From: a bacterium
GTDB taxonomy: Bacteria > Elusimicrobiota > Elusimicrobia > Elusimicrobiales > UBA9959
Length of the DNA stretch: 40,389 bases
Assembly: GCA_021811315.1 (NCBI GenBank)
Contig: JAJZPF010000026.1
Location: forward strand, 1 to 40,389
Direction of reading: 5' to 3'
This document shows, piece after piece, positions 7,713 to 15,426 of the stretch. The notes beneath the pieces were generated by a model. That model was not told the origin of the DNA. It made no database searches and worked only from the letters and a program-made list of their open reading frames with translations. A program made the translations under genes and the position numbers. The stretch's first letter is position 1, and each line of letters begins with the position of its first letter.

Positions 7713-8495
7713 TTATTTTTTCTTCAGCACATAATAGAAGGGCGCGGCGCCGCGGAAGACATAGTCCCCGCTCTTCCACTCGAAGAACATATACGTCCGC
7801 CCCTTCAGCTTCTTTATCTCGTAGCGGCTGGCCGTCCTGTCGCCGCTGTGCATCACCACGCCTTTGGTCCAGGTCCACCAGGGCTTGCCGCCTTTCCCGC
7901 CGGGCAGGAAGACCAGCTCTTTAAGGTACAGGTCGCCGTTCCAGGCCCTGGACGCGGGCTCGAATTTTTCCGGGCTTTCAACGAAGTCCACGCTTTCCCA
8001 GGTCCCGATCACGGAAGGATCGTTCCTGAAGGGCAGGTTTATATCGTCGCGCCGTATTTCAGCCGTTTTCTTCAGCACATAATACTCCGGCTTCCGGTGC
8101 CTTATAGTGTAATCGCCGCTCTTCCATTCGAAGAACATGTACTTCTGCCCGCCCAGCTCTTTTATTTCGTAAAGGCTGGCGGTCTTGTCGCCGTGGTGCA
8201 TGACCACGCCTTTGGTCCAGGTAAGCCAGCCGCTGGGGCTTTTTCCCTCCGGAAGGAAAACCAGTTCTTTAAGGTAAAGCTCGCCGCCGAAGCTTTGTTT
8301 GCCAGGGACGAACAGCTCCGGCCTTTCCACGAAATCCACGGGGCGCCAGGTCCCTATAACCCCGGGGTCGGCGACGAAAGGCAGGGCGATGTCGTCTTCC
8401 AGGCGCCCGTCCTTGTTCAGCGAACTTTTTATCTCTAGCGCCTGGGCCGGGACCCCGGCCAGAAGCGCGGCCAGCGCGATAATTTTAATTTTCAT
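7713..8495 (-). CDS. Secreted tandem-module protein (260 aa)
   Basis: Signal peptide ending near ALLAGVPAQA, then two copies of the module, about residues 28-144 and 150-260. Each has LPF.(N/D)DP.VIG.W, DLYLKELVFLP or ELYLKELVFLP, WTWTKGVVMH or LTWTKGVVMH, TAS.YEIK and YMFFEWKSGDY, ending YYVLKK. The strong conservation of Trp, Gly and Tyr positions suggests a compact beta-rich domain that binds something outside the cytoplasm; this is inference. It starts one base after the stop of the small membrane protein, so it belongs to the sigma factor operon. No catalytic residues are recognised. Confidence 0.8.
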   Translation of the reverse strand: MKIKIIALAALLAGVPAQALEIKSSLNKDGRLEDDIALPFVADPGVIGTWRPVDFVERPELFVPGKQSFGGELYLKELVFLPEGKSPSGWLTWTKGVVMHHGDKTASLYEIKELGGQKYMFFEWKSGDYTIRHRKPEYYVLKKTAEIRRDDINLPFRNDPSVIGTWESVDFVESPEKFEPASRAWNGDLYLKELVFLPGGKGGKPWWTWTKGVVMHSGDRTASRYEIKKLKGRTYMFFEWKSGDYVFRGAAPFYYVLKKK

Positions 8496-8496
8496 A

Positions 8497-8820
8497 TCAG
8501 AACCTCCCCTCTTCCGTATAATCGGCGAGCCCCCGGCGCCCGCATTCGGCGTAGCCGTCCGAAGGCAGGGCGTAAGAAGCCGCCTGCGAAGGGCCCGGCG
8601 CCGGCCTATGCTTCAGATCCATCATGAACAGTGCCGCGGCGAGGGCCGAAGCCGGGACCAGCCAGAGATAAGCGGCGCGGCGGCCGCGTTTTTCGGCCTT
8701 GGCGAGAAGGCGCTCTTTCAGGAGGTCCTTCACGCGGCTTTCCCCGCTGAAGTCCGCCCGGCGCAGCCTTTCGGCCAGGCCCGGGAACTCCCCGAATTCA
8801 CCGTCTTTATTCTCTTTCAT
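8497..8820 (-). CDS. Small single-pass membrane protein, candidate anti-sigma factor (107 aa)
   Basis: The start at 8820 overlaps the ECF sigma stop in an ATGA, so the two are translationally coupled. The cytosolic part (about residues 1-50) is charged, with an amphipathic stretch RVKDLLKERLLAKAEKRG. A single membrane segment AAYLWLVPASALAAALFMM follows, with about 40 residues outside. No zinc-binding HxxxCxxC motif is present, so it is not a ZAS-type anti-sigma. The role is inferred from position, topology and coupling. A longer upstream reading frame is only the shadow of the sigma gene. Confidence 0.65.
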   Translation of the reverse strand: MKENKDGEFGEFPGLAERLRRADFSGESRVKDLLKERLLAKAEKRGRRAAYLWLVPASALAAALFMMDLKHRPAPGPSQAASYALPSDGYAECGRRGLADYTEEGRF

Positions 8821-9314
8821 AAACTCTCCGGCCCAAGTATTTCCCTGAGCTTCTTCATGGCCCTGAACAATATCACCCCGACATTGCTCTCCCCGAGCCC
8901 GGTCTCCGCGGCTATTTCGCGGTTGTTCATCTCCAGCGTGAATTTCATGGCTATCAAGTCCCGCTCCTGCTCCGGGAGCCGGGCCAGGGCCGCGAGCAGC
9001 AGGGCGTTCTCCTCGCTTCTCTGCGCCGCGCCCTCTACCGACTCGGGCGAGACCAGGCTCTCCTCCCGGCCGCCGAGGGTCAGCCAGCCGCGCACTTTTT
9101 TCCTTCTGAAATAGTCGTTCAGAGTATTCCGGGCTATCGCGAACAGCCACGGCTCCAGGCCGTGCCGTCCAGGATCGAAAGTTCCGTATTTGTCCAAGAC
9201 CTTTTCGAAGACGGCCTCAGCCAGGTCGTCCGCCGCGTCGCGCGCGATGAGCCTGTAGCGGAGATAATTATATATCCGCGCGAAGTATTTATCGTAAAGT
9301 TCTTCGAAGCTCAT
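8817..9314 (-). CDS. ECF-type RNA polymerase sigma factor (165 aa)
   Basis: Region 2 (about residues 1-70) includes YLRYRLIARDAADDLAEAVF and PWLFAIARNTLNDYFRRK, typical of region 2.2-2.4. Region 4 (about 108-160) includes LARLPEQERDLIAMKFTLEMNNREIAAETGLGESNVGVILFRAMKKL, quoted here as a region only. Length and layout match ECF factors. A bipartite element whose -10 half ends close to the ATG precedes the gene, and the same element stands before the gene at 7590, indicating autoregulation. It is the first gene of an operon with the candidate anti-sigma and the tandem-module protein. Confidence 0.92.
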   Translation of the reverse strand: MSFEELYDKYFARIYNYLRYRLIARDAADDLAEAVFEKVLDKYGTFDPGRHGLEPWLFAIARNTLNDYFRRKKVRGWLTLGGREESLVSPESVEGAAQRSEENALLLAALARLPEQERDLIAMKFTLEMNNREIAAETGLGESNVGVILFRAMKKLREILGPESL

Positions 9315-9319
9315 TTTCT

Positions 9320-9350
9320 GTTATTACGCGCCGGCCGCTGAAGTATTACA
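9320..9350 (-). promoter_or_regulatory. ECF-sigma promoter, copy A (autoregulatory)
   Basis: On the minus strand TGTAATACTT, 10 variable bases and CGCGTAATAAC. The -10-like CGTAAT lies only about 8 bases before the ATG, so the sigma mRNA should have little or no leader. It is squeezed between the YeiH-type stop and the sigma start. Confidence 0.7.
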
Positions 9351-9351
9351 G

Positions 9352-10284
9352 TCAGCGTGTCACCGCGAAGAGGGACACCGAAGAGATAAGCGCCCAAAGC
9401 GCCACCCCCTGCAGCACCGGCCTTAAGCCGACCGTCTTTACAGTATCGCGGGACAAACCGGCGCCGATAAGGAAGAGCGTTACGGTAAGCCCGGTCCTGG
9501 CCGCGCCGGTCATGGCGGCATAGGCCGCGCCGAAGGCGGGGAAAGCGCTCACCAACAGCGAGGCCCCGGCGAAAAAGAAGATAAAATACGGCGGCGAGAA
9601 CCTGGCCGACTTGTTCTTGAAAACAAAAGCGGCGCCCAGCGAAAGCGGTATTATCCACAGCGCCCGGGTCAGCTTCACCGTGGCGGCTATCTTCAGGGCC
9701 TCCGGGCCGTAGCGCGCCGCGGCGCCCACCACGGAGCTGGTATCGTGGATGGCTATGGCGGCCCACAGGCCGAACTGCTGCTGGCTCAGGCCCAGCTGCC
9801 GGCCTATGGGCGGGAACAGGAACAGCGCTATGGAGTTGAGGATGAAGACGGTCCCCATCGCCACCGAGATCTCTTTTTCGCCGGCGTTTATTATAGGCGC
9901 CAGCGCCGCTATGGCGCTGCCGCCGCAGATGGCGGTGCCGGTGGAGATCAAATGCGACGTCTTCCTCTCTATCTTCAGCCACTTGCCTATAAGCCAGCCG
10001 GCGGCAAGCGTGCCGAAAATAGAAACGGCGGTAAAGGCCACCCCGGTGCGGCCGGCGTTCAGCACCTCGCCGAAATTCATGCCGAAACCCAGCCCCACCA
10101 CGGAGAACTGAAGCAGGTATTTGACTACGCGCCCGTTATGCGCGCGCCACGGGTGCCCGGCGGTAAAAGCCAGGCCCAGCCCCAGGGCCAGCGCCAGCGG
10201 CGGCGAGGCGTAGGGGGTAAGGCAGAACAGGAGCAGCGCCGAAAAAAGCGCGGCCTGCGTGTTTTTCAGGTTTAGTTCAGGCAT
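9352..10284 (-). CDS. YeiH/UPF0324-family putative exporter (310 aa)
   Basis: Polytopic membrane protein with about ten hydrophobic helices. Diagnostic stretches are LLQFSVVGLGFGMNF, STGTAICGGSAIAALAP, GTVFILNSIALFLFP and AIAIHDTSSVVGAA, all characteristic of the YeiH family, often annotated as putative sulfate exporters. Substrate is unproven. The start overlaps the end of the DedA gene by 8 bases, so the two form a unit transcribed from the promoter before dedA. Its stop is one base from the ECF promoter of the next gene. Confidence 0.9.
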   Translation of the reverse strand: MPELNLKNTQAALFSALLLFCLTPYASPPLALALGLGLAFTAGHPWRAHNGRVVKYLLQFSVVGLGFGMNFGEVLNAGRTGVAFTAVSIFGTLAAGWLIGKWLKIERKTSHLISTGTAICGGSAIAALAPIINAGEKEISVAMGTVFILNSIALFLFPPIGRQLGLSQQQFGLWAAIAIHDTSSVVGAAARYGPEALKIAATVKLTRALWIIPLSLGAAFVFKNKSARFSPPYFIFFFAGASLLVSAFPAFGAAYAAMTGAARTGLTVTLFLIGAGLSRDTVKTVGLRPVLQGVALWALISSVSLFAVTR

Positions 10285-10948
10285 TCAGCTTCGCCGCGCG
10301 CTTGTGCCGCATATACTCTATAAGGCCAGGCAGCATGGAGATGAAGATGATGGCGAGGATCACCGCGGTGAAATTATTCTTTACCACCGGGATATTCCCG
10401 AAGAAATAGCCGGCGAGAGTGACCGAGAAGACCCACAGCAACCCGCCTGCCACATTGTAAGCCAGGAACTTCCCGTAGGTCATCGCGCCGACCCCGGCCA
10501 CGAAAGGCGCGAAAGTGCGGACTATCGGGACGAAGCGCGCCATGATTATGGTCTTCCCGCCGTATTTTTGGTAGAAAGCGTGGGTCTTCTGGAGATATTC
10601 CTTCTTGAAGATCCTTGAGTTCTCGTAATGGAAGACTTTGGGGCCGATGAACTTGCCTATGCCGTAGTTCACGGTATCCCCGAGTATGGCCGCGAGCGAA
10701 AGGATCGCGAGGGTAAGCTTAAGGTCCAGCGCGCCCAGGCCGCAGAAAACCCCGATCGCGAACAGGAGCGAGTCCCCCGGGAGGATGGGCGTCACCACCA
10801 GGCCGGTCTCGCAGAAAATTATCAGGAAAAGTATCAGGTAGGTCCAGGTCCCGTAGTCCTGTATCACCCCGCCGAGATATTTATCCAGGTGAAGCAGGAC
10901 ATTGAAAGCGTGGACCAGCCAGCCGAACAGGGTAGAGAGTATTTCCAC
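10277..10948 (-). CDS. DedA-family membrane protein (223 aa)
   Basis: SNARE-associated/VTT-domain protein of the DedA family. Seen are GLVVTPILPGDSLLFAIG, the conserved GKFIGPKVF and YQKYGGKTIIMARFVPIVRTFAPF, followed by GVGAMTYGKF. Five to six membrane segments. DedA proteins act in lipid-carrier recycling or membrane homeostasis. The start is a GTG at 10948. A TAAAAT box ends exactly 6 bases upstream and there is no Shine-Dalgarno sequence, so the message is probably leaderless. The end overlaps the YeiH-type gene. Confidence 0.93.
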   Translation of the reverse strand: MEILSTLFGWLVHAFNVLLHLDKYLGGVIQDYGTWTYLILFLIIFCETGLVVTPILPGDSLLFAIGVFCGLGALDLKLTLAILSLAAILGDTVNYGIGKFIGPKVFHYENSRIFKKEYLQKTHAFYQKYGGKTIIMARFVPIVRTFAPFVAGVGAMTYGKFLAYNVAGGLLWVFSVTLAGYFFGNIPVVKNNFTAVILAIIFISMLPGLIEYMRHKRAAKLNA

Positions 10949-10954
10949 AAAGGT

Positions 10955-10960
10955 ATTTTA
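10955..10960 (-). promoter_or_regulatory. -10 box of dedA, leaderless layout
   Basis: TAAAAT on the minus strand, followed by ACCTTT and then the GTG start codon. The 6-base distance equals that at five other genes in the window. Confidence 0.55.
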
Positions 10961-10963
10961 CCT

Positions 10964-10981
10964 AATTAAGTTGTGTGTCGC
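10964..10981. repeat. Half copy of the AATTAAGTTGTG.GTC.C repeat
   Basis: AATTAAGTTGTGTGTCGC matches 16 of 18 bases of the right arm of the hairpin at 11847-11890. The two copies lie on either side of the pseudouridine synthase gene in direct orientation. Confidence 0.6.
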
Positions 10982-11007
10982 TTTATCTTTCCCACCCTTT
11001 TTCTGGC

Positions 11008-11013
11008 TATAAT
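11008..11013 (+). promoter_or_regulatory. -10 box of the pseudouridine synthase gene, leaderless layout
   Basis: A perfect TATAAT ends 6 bases before the ATG at 11020. No Shine-Dalgarno sequence and no convincing -35 are present. Confidence 0.6.
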
Positions 11014-11019
11014 TTAACT

Positions 11020-11844
11020 ATGGAAAGAGATTACGGGAAAGTTCCGCTCGAGCGCGCGCTCTCGAAGCTCGGCGCCGCTTCGCGCAGCCAGACGCGGGAA
11101 TGGATACAGAAGGGCCGCCTGCAGGTGAACGGCCGGACGGTCATGGACACCCAGTACATGGTCTCGCCCGAAAAAGACAAATTCACGGTGGACGGCAAGC
11201 CGATGCAGAAGGACTCCTGGCAGGCCATTTTGCTGAACAAGCCCAAGGGCGTGGTCACCACGGCGAGCGACGAGAAAGGCCGCCGCACCGTCTTCGACCT
11301 GCTCCCTATCGAGCTGCGCAATCTGCACCCTGTCGGCCGCCTGGACATGGCCACCACCGGCCTTTTGATCCTTACCAATGACACTCGCCTTTCTTCTTTC
11401 CTGACCGACCCCGCCAATGCCGTGCCGCGCACCTATCTCGTCACGGTAACAGGCGAAATGACCGAGGCCGAACTGGCCAAAGCCGCGGCCGGGATCATGG
11501 ACGAAGGCGAACTCCTCAAGCCCTCCAAAATAGCGCTGCGCAAAGGCAGCGGCCGGGAATCTCATTTGACCGTGGAACTCACCGAAGGAAAGAACCGCGA
11601 GATCCGCCGCCTCTTCGAGGCCCTCGGCCACGAAGTAACCAGCCTGAAGCGCGTCGCTTTCGGCCCGCTGCAGCTCGGCGCCCTGGAGCCAGGCCAGTTC
11701 CGCCGCCTGACCAAGCAGGAGCTGAACGTAAAAGAAACCGCCCCCGCCCCGGCCGTGAAAAGGCCGCTCCCCCCCTGGCATAACAAGCCGAAAGACAATA
11801 AACGCTTCAAAAGAAAAATGCCGCCAAAGCGGCGGCGTTTCTAA
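11020..11844 (+). CDS. rluB: RsuA/RluB-family pseudouridine synthase (274 aa)
   Basis: Isomerises uridine to pseudouridine in rRNA. An N-terminal S4 RNA-binding domain (about residues 5-60, VPLERALSKLGAASRSQTRE) precedes the catalytic domain, whose signature GRLDMATTGLLILTND holds the catalytic Asp near residue 109. The later stretch EGKNREIRRLFEALGHEV is also conserved. The tail is rich in Lys, Arg and Pro, typical of rRNA-binding ends. The S4 plus short catalytic layout matches RluB/RsuA/RluE; RluB (U2605 of 23S rRNA) is the likeliest but not proven. The start is placed at 11020, where the TATAAT spacing and domain similarity agree; an upstream in-frame start would include promoter sequence. 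Confidence 0.88.
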   Translation: MERDYGKVPLERALSKLGAASRSQTREWIQKGRLQVNGRTVMDTQYMVSPEKDKFTVDGKPMQKDSWQAILLNKPKGVVTTASDEKGRRTVFDLLPIELRNLHPVGRLDMATTGLLILTNDTRLSSFLTDPANAVPRTYLVTVTGEMTEAELAKAAAGIMDEGELLKPSKIALRKGSGRESHLTVELTEGKNREIRRLFEALGHEVTSLKRVAFGPLQLGALEPGQFRRLTKQELNVKETAPAPAVKRPLPPWHNKPKDNKRFKRKMPPKRRRF

Positions 11845-11846
11845 AC

Positions 11847-11890
11847 AAGGTGACGCACAACTTGATTGCAATTAAGTTGTGCGTCACCTT
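11847..11890. terminator. Bidirectional 17-bp hairpin between converging genes
   Basis: AAGGTGACGCACAACTT and AAGTTGTGCGTCACCTT are perfectly complementary around a 10-base loop. It follows the pseudouridine synthase stop by two bases and precedes the glmS stop by ten. On the plus strand it runs into TTCTG, so T-richness is modest. The sequence is also a repeat, with a half copy at 10964-10981. Confidence 0.7.
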
Positions 11891-11899
11891 TTCTGTATT

Positions 11900-14467
11900 T
11901 TAATCCACGGTTATCGATTTGCTTACGTTCTTCGGCGAATCCGGGTGCACGCCGTGGTCGGCGATCTCGAGCCGGTTCAGGAAGTGCATCTTCCGCACGC
12001 TCATCTCGAGGGCGAGAAGCTGCAGCGCCACCGAGCTGGTGAAAAAGACGAGCAGGTCGTCGTCCGTCTTGGGCAGGACCACATAACCGTTCTTATAGGC
12101 TTTCGTATACATCGAAGCCACGCTTTTCTCCGCCGCTTCGCGCAGGACCTTGTTCTCCTCGGCGATCACGTAGATGTTCGCGCCGCGTATCTTGTGCGTG
12201 TTTATCTGCGAGATGGTCAGGTTGATGTCCCTGGAATTCGGGCCGGTCACGAAGACCAGCGGGTAATTCGTGTACATGCTCTCGAAGAAATTATGTTCCT
12301 TGAGTATGCCGGCCACTATCTCCGATTCGTCCGCTGAAAGCCCGGCTGTCTTCGTATCGAAGAAAGCGTAGTCCGAGACGGCGTGGAAGATCCTGGCCAG
12401 GCTTTCCGCCGTGAAGTTCTTCCCCGCTTTCTTCCTTATCGCGTACTTTATAGTGTCCGAAAGCTTGTTTACCAGCCCGCCGACGCTCTCCATGCCGAAG
12501 ATAGTATTCACGCCCAGAATAGTATTCGGCCCGTGCTTGAACTCCGGGGCCTCGAAACCCTCGGTGTGGTTCAGGACCACCTCGCGCACTTTAAGCGCGC
12601 CTTCGCGGGCGATGCCCTGCATGCCCGTAGCCAGGATGTGGATGCTCGGCTCAAGGTGCAGGTCTATACCGGCCTGCTCCACCGCGTCGCGCGTGTTTTT
12701 AATGACCTCGCCGATCAGTTCCGGCACAAGATAAAGGTTCTCCCGCGCTCTTTCCAGCGTTTCTTTTGAAACGGCTTTGATCTTTTTCGAGGAGAAATGC
12801 CCGGCAAGGTAAACGGCCAGGACGTAAAGGACCAGAAGCTGGTTGATGAAGCTTTTCGTCGCCGGAACCGCTATCTCCGGGCCGCAATGCAGCGGGATGA
12901 AAATATCCGATTTCTCCAGCGCTATCGTCGAATTGACGTTGTTCAGGATATTTATATTCACTACTTTCTTCCCGGCCTCTTTCACCTGGTTGAAAACGTC
13001 TATCAGGTCCTTGGTCTCGCCGCTCTGGCTTATGCCGATTATGATATCTCCGTCCTCCACGGACTCAAGGCACTGGGCGCGGAAATCCCCGGGCAAATAA
13101 GCGGTGATATTTATCCCGGCTATCTTATTGAAGAAGACCGAGGCGCATTTTGCGGCATTATAGGAAGTTCCGCAGGCCACGAAATAAGCCGTATTCCCGC
13201 TCTTGTAGCAGGCGGCCATCTTCTTCACGAAACCGGCTACCCGCTCGTTAATATCTTCTATTTCCTCAAGCATGAACAAAGAGTCCATGAATTTCAAAGC
13301 GGGGTTATTCCTGGCCGAGCCGCAGGCGGAGCGCAGCTCGCCGAAGAATTCGGCCAGGTAGGACTCGAAAGGCAGGGTGTTCAGGGAAGGGCGGAAATCT
13401 TTGACGTAGGGAAGGGCTTTTTCAGCCGCCGCTTCGAGGAAAGCGCCGGAAGCCGCTTTGAGCTCGGCCGCCTGCGTGAGGGAAGCGAGCTTGAGCGCTT
13501 CGCTCTTCAGCCCGCCCGCCAGCCCGGGATCTTTGGCCGTAACTTTCCTGGCCAGGTCCACCAGCGGGGACCTGTCGGCGAAATAATTCAGGACCCTTCT
13601 AGAAGCTTCCACTTCGCTGAAGATCTCCTGCTCCATGAAATACTTGAAAGGTTTTTTCAGCTCGGTCTCTTCCACTTTCAGGTGGCTGCGGGCGGCGGCT
13701 TTTTTTATCGGCGCGCCGGTCTTCACATTGAAGAAATCGGCCTTCGAATCGGTATAGAGCGCGAACTCGTCCTCTTTGATCGGGTAAATTATCTTCGTAA
13801 GCGAAAGGACGCTTGCGAGGTCGGAGGAAGCGATGATGAATTTTCCCTGCGCATCCTCGCCCTCGCCCATATAGAGGCTGCTGCCGGCCTTGACGCAGGC
13901 CATCAGCTGCGTGACCGGGTCCACGACCACGGCGGCGAAGGAGCCCACCGTTTTTTTGGAAGCTTCTATTATGGCGGTTTTGAGCGCGGCGTATCTCTGC
14001 TCTCTGGTCCCGCCCTTCTTAAGTTTTTTAAGCGCGATAGCGAAGAAATGCTCGATGGTGTGCACCAGCATTTCCCCGTCATTGTCGCTCTTCACGTCAT
14101 GCCCGCGGCTGACCAGCCATTCCTTGAGCTGGTCGCAGTTGGTTATATTCCCGTTATGGGCGCCGTAAAGGTGGGTGTGGCAATGGACGTCGTGGGGCTG
14201 GGCGTTCTCTTTGGTGACGGCGCCGAAAGTGGCCCAGCGCACCTGGCCGCAGAACAGTTTGCCGGCCAATTTATCGATGCCGAGCTTTTTGGTGATTATA
14301 GTGGGGGCGCCTACGTCCTTCCTCAGCGTTATCCCGCCGCCCGCTTCCTGGATGAGCGCGCCGGTGGAATCATAGCCGCGGTATTCGAGCATCCGCAGCA
14401 GCCTCGAGGCCGCCGCGCCGAGGTCTTCCCTGTCTTTTTCGCAACGCAGGCCTATAACTCCGCACAT
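11900..14467 (-). CDS. glmS: Glutamine-fructose-6-phosphate aminotransferase (isomerizing), enlarged form (855 aa)
   Basis: Makes glucosamine-6-phosphate for cell-wall and LPS synthesis. The N-terminal glutaminase domain begins MCGVIG with the catalytic Cys2, then EYRGYDSTGA, VRWATFG and AHNGNITN. The first SIS domain starts near residue 425 (YFVACGTSYNAAK, ISQSGETKD, AVPATKSF); the second includes ATGMQGIAREGALKVREV and HGPN. The C-terminus DSPKNVSKSITVD is the conserved end of GlmS. Usual length is about 600 residues; the excess lies in a helical insert of roughly 110 residues (about 295-410) between the glutaminase and SIS parts and in a second insert within the last SIS domain. AGGGG lies before the ATG, and TATAAT-like sequence lies near 14505. 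Confidence 0.93.
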   Translation of the reverse strand: MCGVIGLRCEKDREDLGAAASRLLRMLEYRGYDSTGALIQEAGGGITLRKDVGAPTIITKKLGIDKLAGKLFCGQVRWATFGAVTKENAQPHDVHCHTHLYGAHNGNITNCDQLKEWLVSRGHDVKSDNDGEMLVHTIEHFFAIALKKLKKGGTREQRYAALKTAIIEASKKTVGSFAAVVVDPVTQLMACVKAGSSLYMGEGEDAQGKFIIASSDLASVLSLTKIIYPIKEDEFALYTDSKADFFNVKTGAPIKKAAARSHLKVEETELKKPFKYFMEQEIFSEVEASRRVLNYFADRSPLVDLARKVTAKDPGLAGGLKSEALKLASLTQAAELKAASGAFLEAAAEKALPYVKDFRPSLNTLPFESYLAEFFGELRSACGSARNNPALKFMDSLFMLEEIEDINERVAGFVKKMAACYKSGNTAYFVACGTSYNAAKCASVFFNKIAGINITAYLPGDFRAQCLESVEDGDIIIGISQSGETKDLIDVFNQVKEAGKKVVNINILNNVNSTIALEKSDIFIPLHCGPEIAVPATKSFINQLLVLYVLAVYLAGHFSSKKIKAVSKETLERARENLYLVPELIGEVIKNTRDAVEQAGIDLHLEPSIHILATGMQGIAREGALKVREVVLNHTEGFEAPEFKHGPNTILGVNTIFGMESVGGLVNKLSDTIKYAIRKKAGKNFTAESLARIFHAVSDYAFFDTKTAGLSADESEIVAGILKEHNFFESMYTNYPLVFVTGPNSRDINLTISQINTHKIRGANIYVIAEENKVLREAAEKSVASMYTKAYKNGYVVLPKTDDDLLVFFTSSVALQLLALEMSVRKMHFLNRLEIADHGVHPDSPKNVSKSITVD

Positions 14468-14548
14468 ATTTCACCCCTTTTATCCGGCCGGAAAGCTGAT
14501 ATTATTATATTACTTTCGCGGCCGCGGGCAGGGTCCGGCCGAAAAGAA

Positions 14549-14573
14549 AAATGCCGCCAGCGAGGCGGCATTT
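14549..14573 (-). terminator. Terminator after the zinc-ribbon membrane protein gene
   Basis: AAATGCCGCC and GGCGGCATTT form a perfect 10-bp stem with a 5-base loop, followed on the minus strand by TTCTTTTC. Confidence 0.85.
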
Positions 14574-14593
14574 AACCGTGGCGGGGCGCGGGC

Positions 14594-15115
14594 TCAGATC
14601 ACAAGTTCGGAGACGACCTTGTCCGTGCCGTATTCCATTATCCTGACCGCGGTGGAGTCTTTCTTGATAGCTTCCTGCCACTCCCCGGCCACGATGATCA
14701 GAAGCTGCTTCTGCTGCAGCTCCGTGAGGTCGGAGAAACGATGGTCCACGTAGACCAGTAAAGTGTCGTCCTTGTAGTTTACGCCTTTCACGCCGACGGC
14801 GCCTAGGTTGGCCGCCCCTTTCTCCTTGATCTTCTGTATCGCGGCGTCTTTTACGCCGAAAGACTCCCTCGTCACTTCCACGGGCATGGCCGCTTTGTTA
14901 TCGGTAGCGGCGTTGAGCCGGTCGGTATAGCCGGTCATTTTGACGCCTACCCCGAGGGCGATGACCACGAGGAGCAATTTAATATACGGGAAGCCCGGCT
15001 TCGCCGCGATGCCGGAGCGCAGCCTGTGCCCGAGCCTGGACTCGCATTTCGGACACACTTTGGCGTGCCCGTCGACTTCCATCATGCAGTTGTAGCACTT
15101 CTTGTCCTTGCCCAT
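14594..15115 (-). CDS. Zinc-ribbon membrane protein of unknown function (173 aa)
   Basis: The N-terminus has a zinc-ribbon knuckle pair CYNC...CPKC (residues 6-26), then a basic linker and one membrane segment IKLLLVVIALGVGVKMTGY near 46-64. The extracytoplasmic part of about 105 residues is mixed alpha/beta with no recognised domain. The start at 15115 is chosen because GAGGTGAT stands at the right distance; a longer in-frame reading would translate straight through the tRNA-Val gene and is not real. The gene lies between the tRNA terminator and its own terminator. Zinc ribbon plus one membrane anchor is common in sensory or assembly proteins, but no function is claimed. Confidence 0.75.
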   Translation of the reverse strand: MGKDKKCYNCMMEVDGHAKVCPKCESRLGHRLRSGIAAKPGFPYIKLLLVVIALGVGVKMTGYTDRLNAATDNKAAMPVEVTRESFGVKDAAIQKIKEKGAANLGAVGVKGVNYKDDTLLVYVDHRFSDLTELQQKQLLIIVAGEWQEAIKKDSTAVRIMEYGTDKVVSELVI

Positions 15116-15157
15116 AGTGATCACCTCGTGCCGCGCCGCTTTTTTATGTGCCGGATG

Positions 15158-15188
15158 TGAAAATGCCGCCGTGGGGGCGGCATTTTCA
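15158..15188 (-). terminator. Terminator after tRNA-Val
   Basis: TGAAAATGCCGCC and GGCGGCATTTTCA form a 13-bp stem with a 5-base loop, 10 bases after the tRNA 3' end. Confidence 0.8.
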
Positions 15189-15198
15189 GCCTGAAATT

Positions 15199-15273
15199 TG
15201 GTGGGTGGTACAGGATTTGAACCTGTGGCATCTGTCGTGTGAGGACAGCGCTCTACCGCTGAGCTAACCACCC
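15199..15273 (-). tRNA. tRNA-Val (anticodon CAC)
   Basis: The minus strand folds into a full cloverleaf: acceptor GGGTGGT with ACCACCC, D-arm GCTC...GAGC, anticodon stem CTGTC/GACAG around loop CTCACAC (anticodon CAC, valine codon GUG), and T-arm ACAGG TTCAAAT CCTGT. The CCA end is encoded. Seventy-five bases including CCA. Confidence 0.96.
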
Positions 15274-15426
15274 GGGAAACAACTTCTTACTTATATTCTA
15301 CAAAAGTTTTACCCGTTTTTCAGGCCCGGCCACCGGCCCGGCAGCCCTTCCGGCGGCTGATCCGGGACCGGCCGCGGCCGGAACCGGAGATAAAGAGCCT
15401 CCTTTTACCCCGCCTTTCGGCCGGCT

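Noticed and set aside
11014-11871. 285-codon open frame antisense to the pseudouridine synthase
   Set aside because: Mirror frame of a certain gene; no ribosome binding site and no recognised motif.
12797-14575. 592-codon open frame on the plus strand
   Set aside because: It lies wholly antisense to glmS. High GC content leaves the complementary frame open, and the translation shows no family pattern.
15116-15271. N-terminal extension of the zinc-ribbon membrane protein
   Set aside because: It would translate the tRNA-Val gene and its terminator. The ATG at 15115 has a good ribosome binding site.
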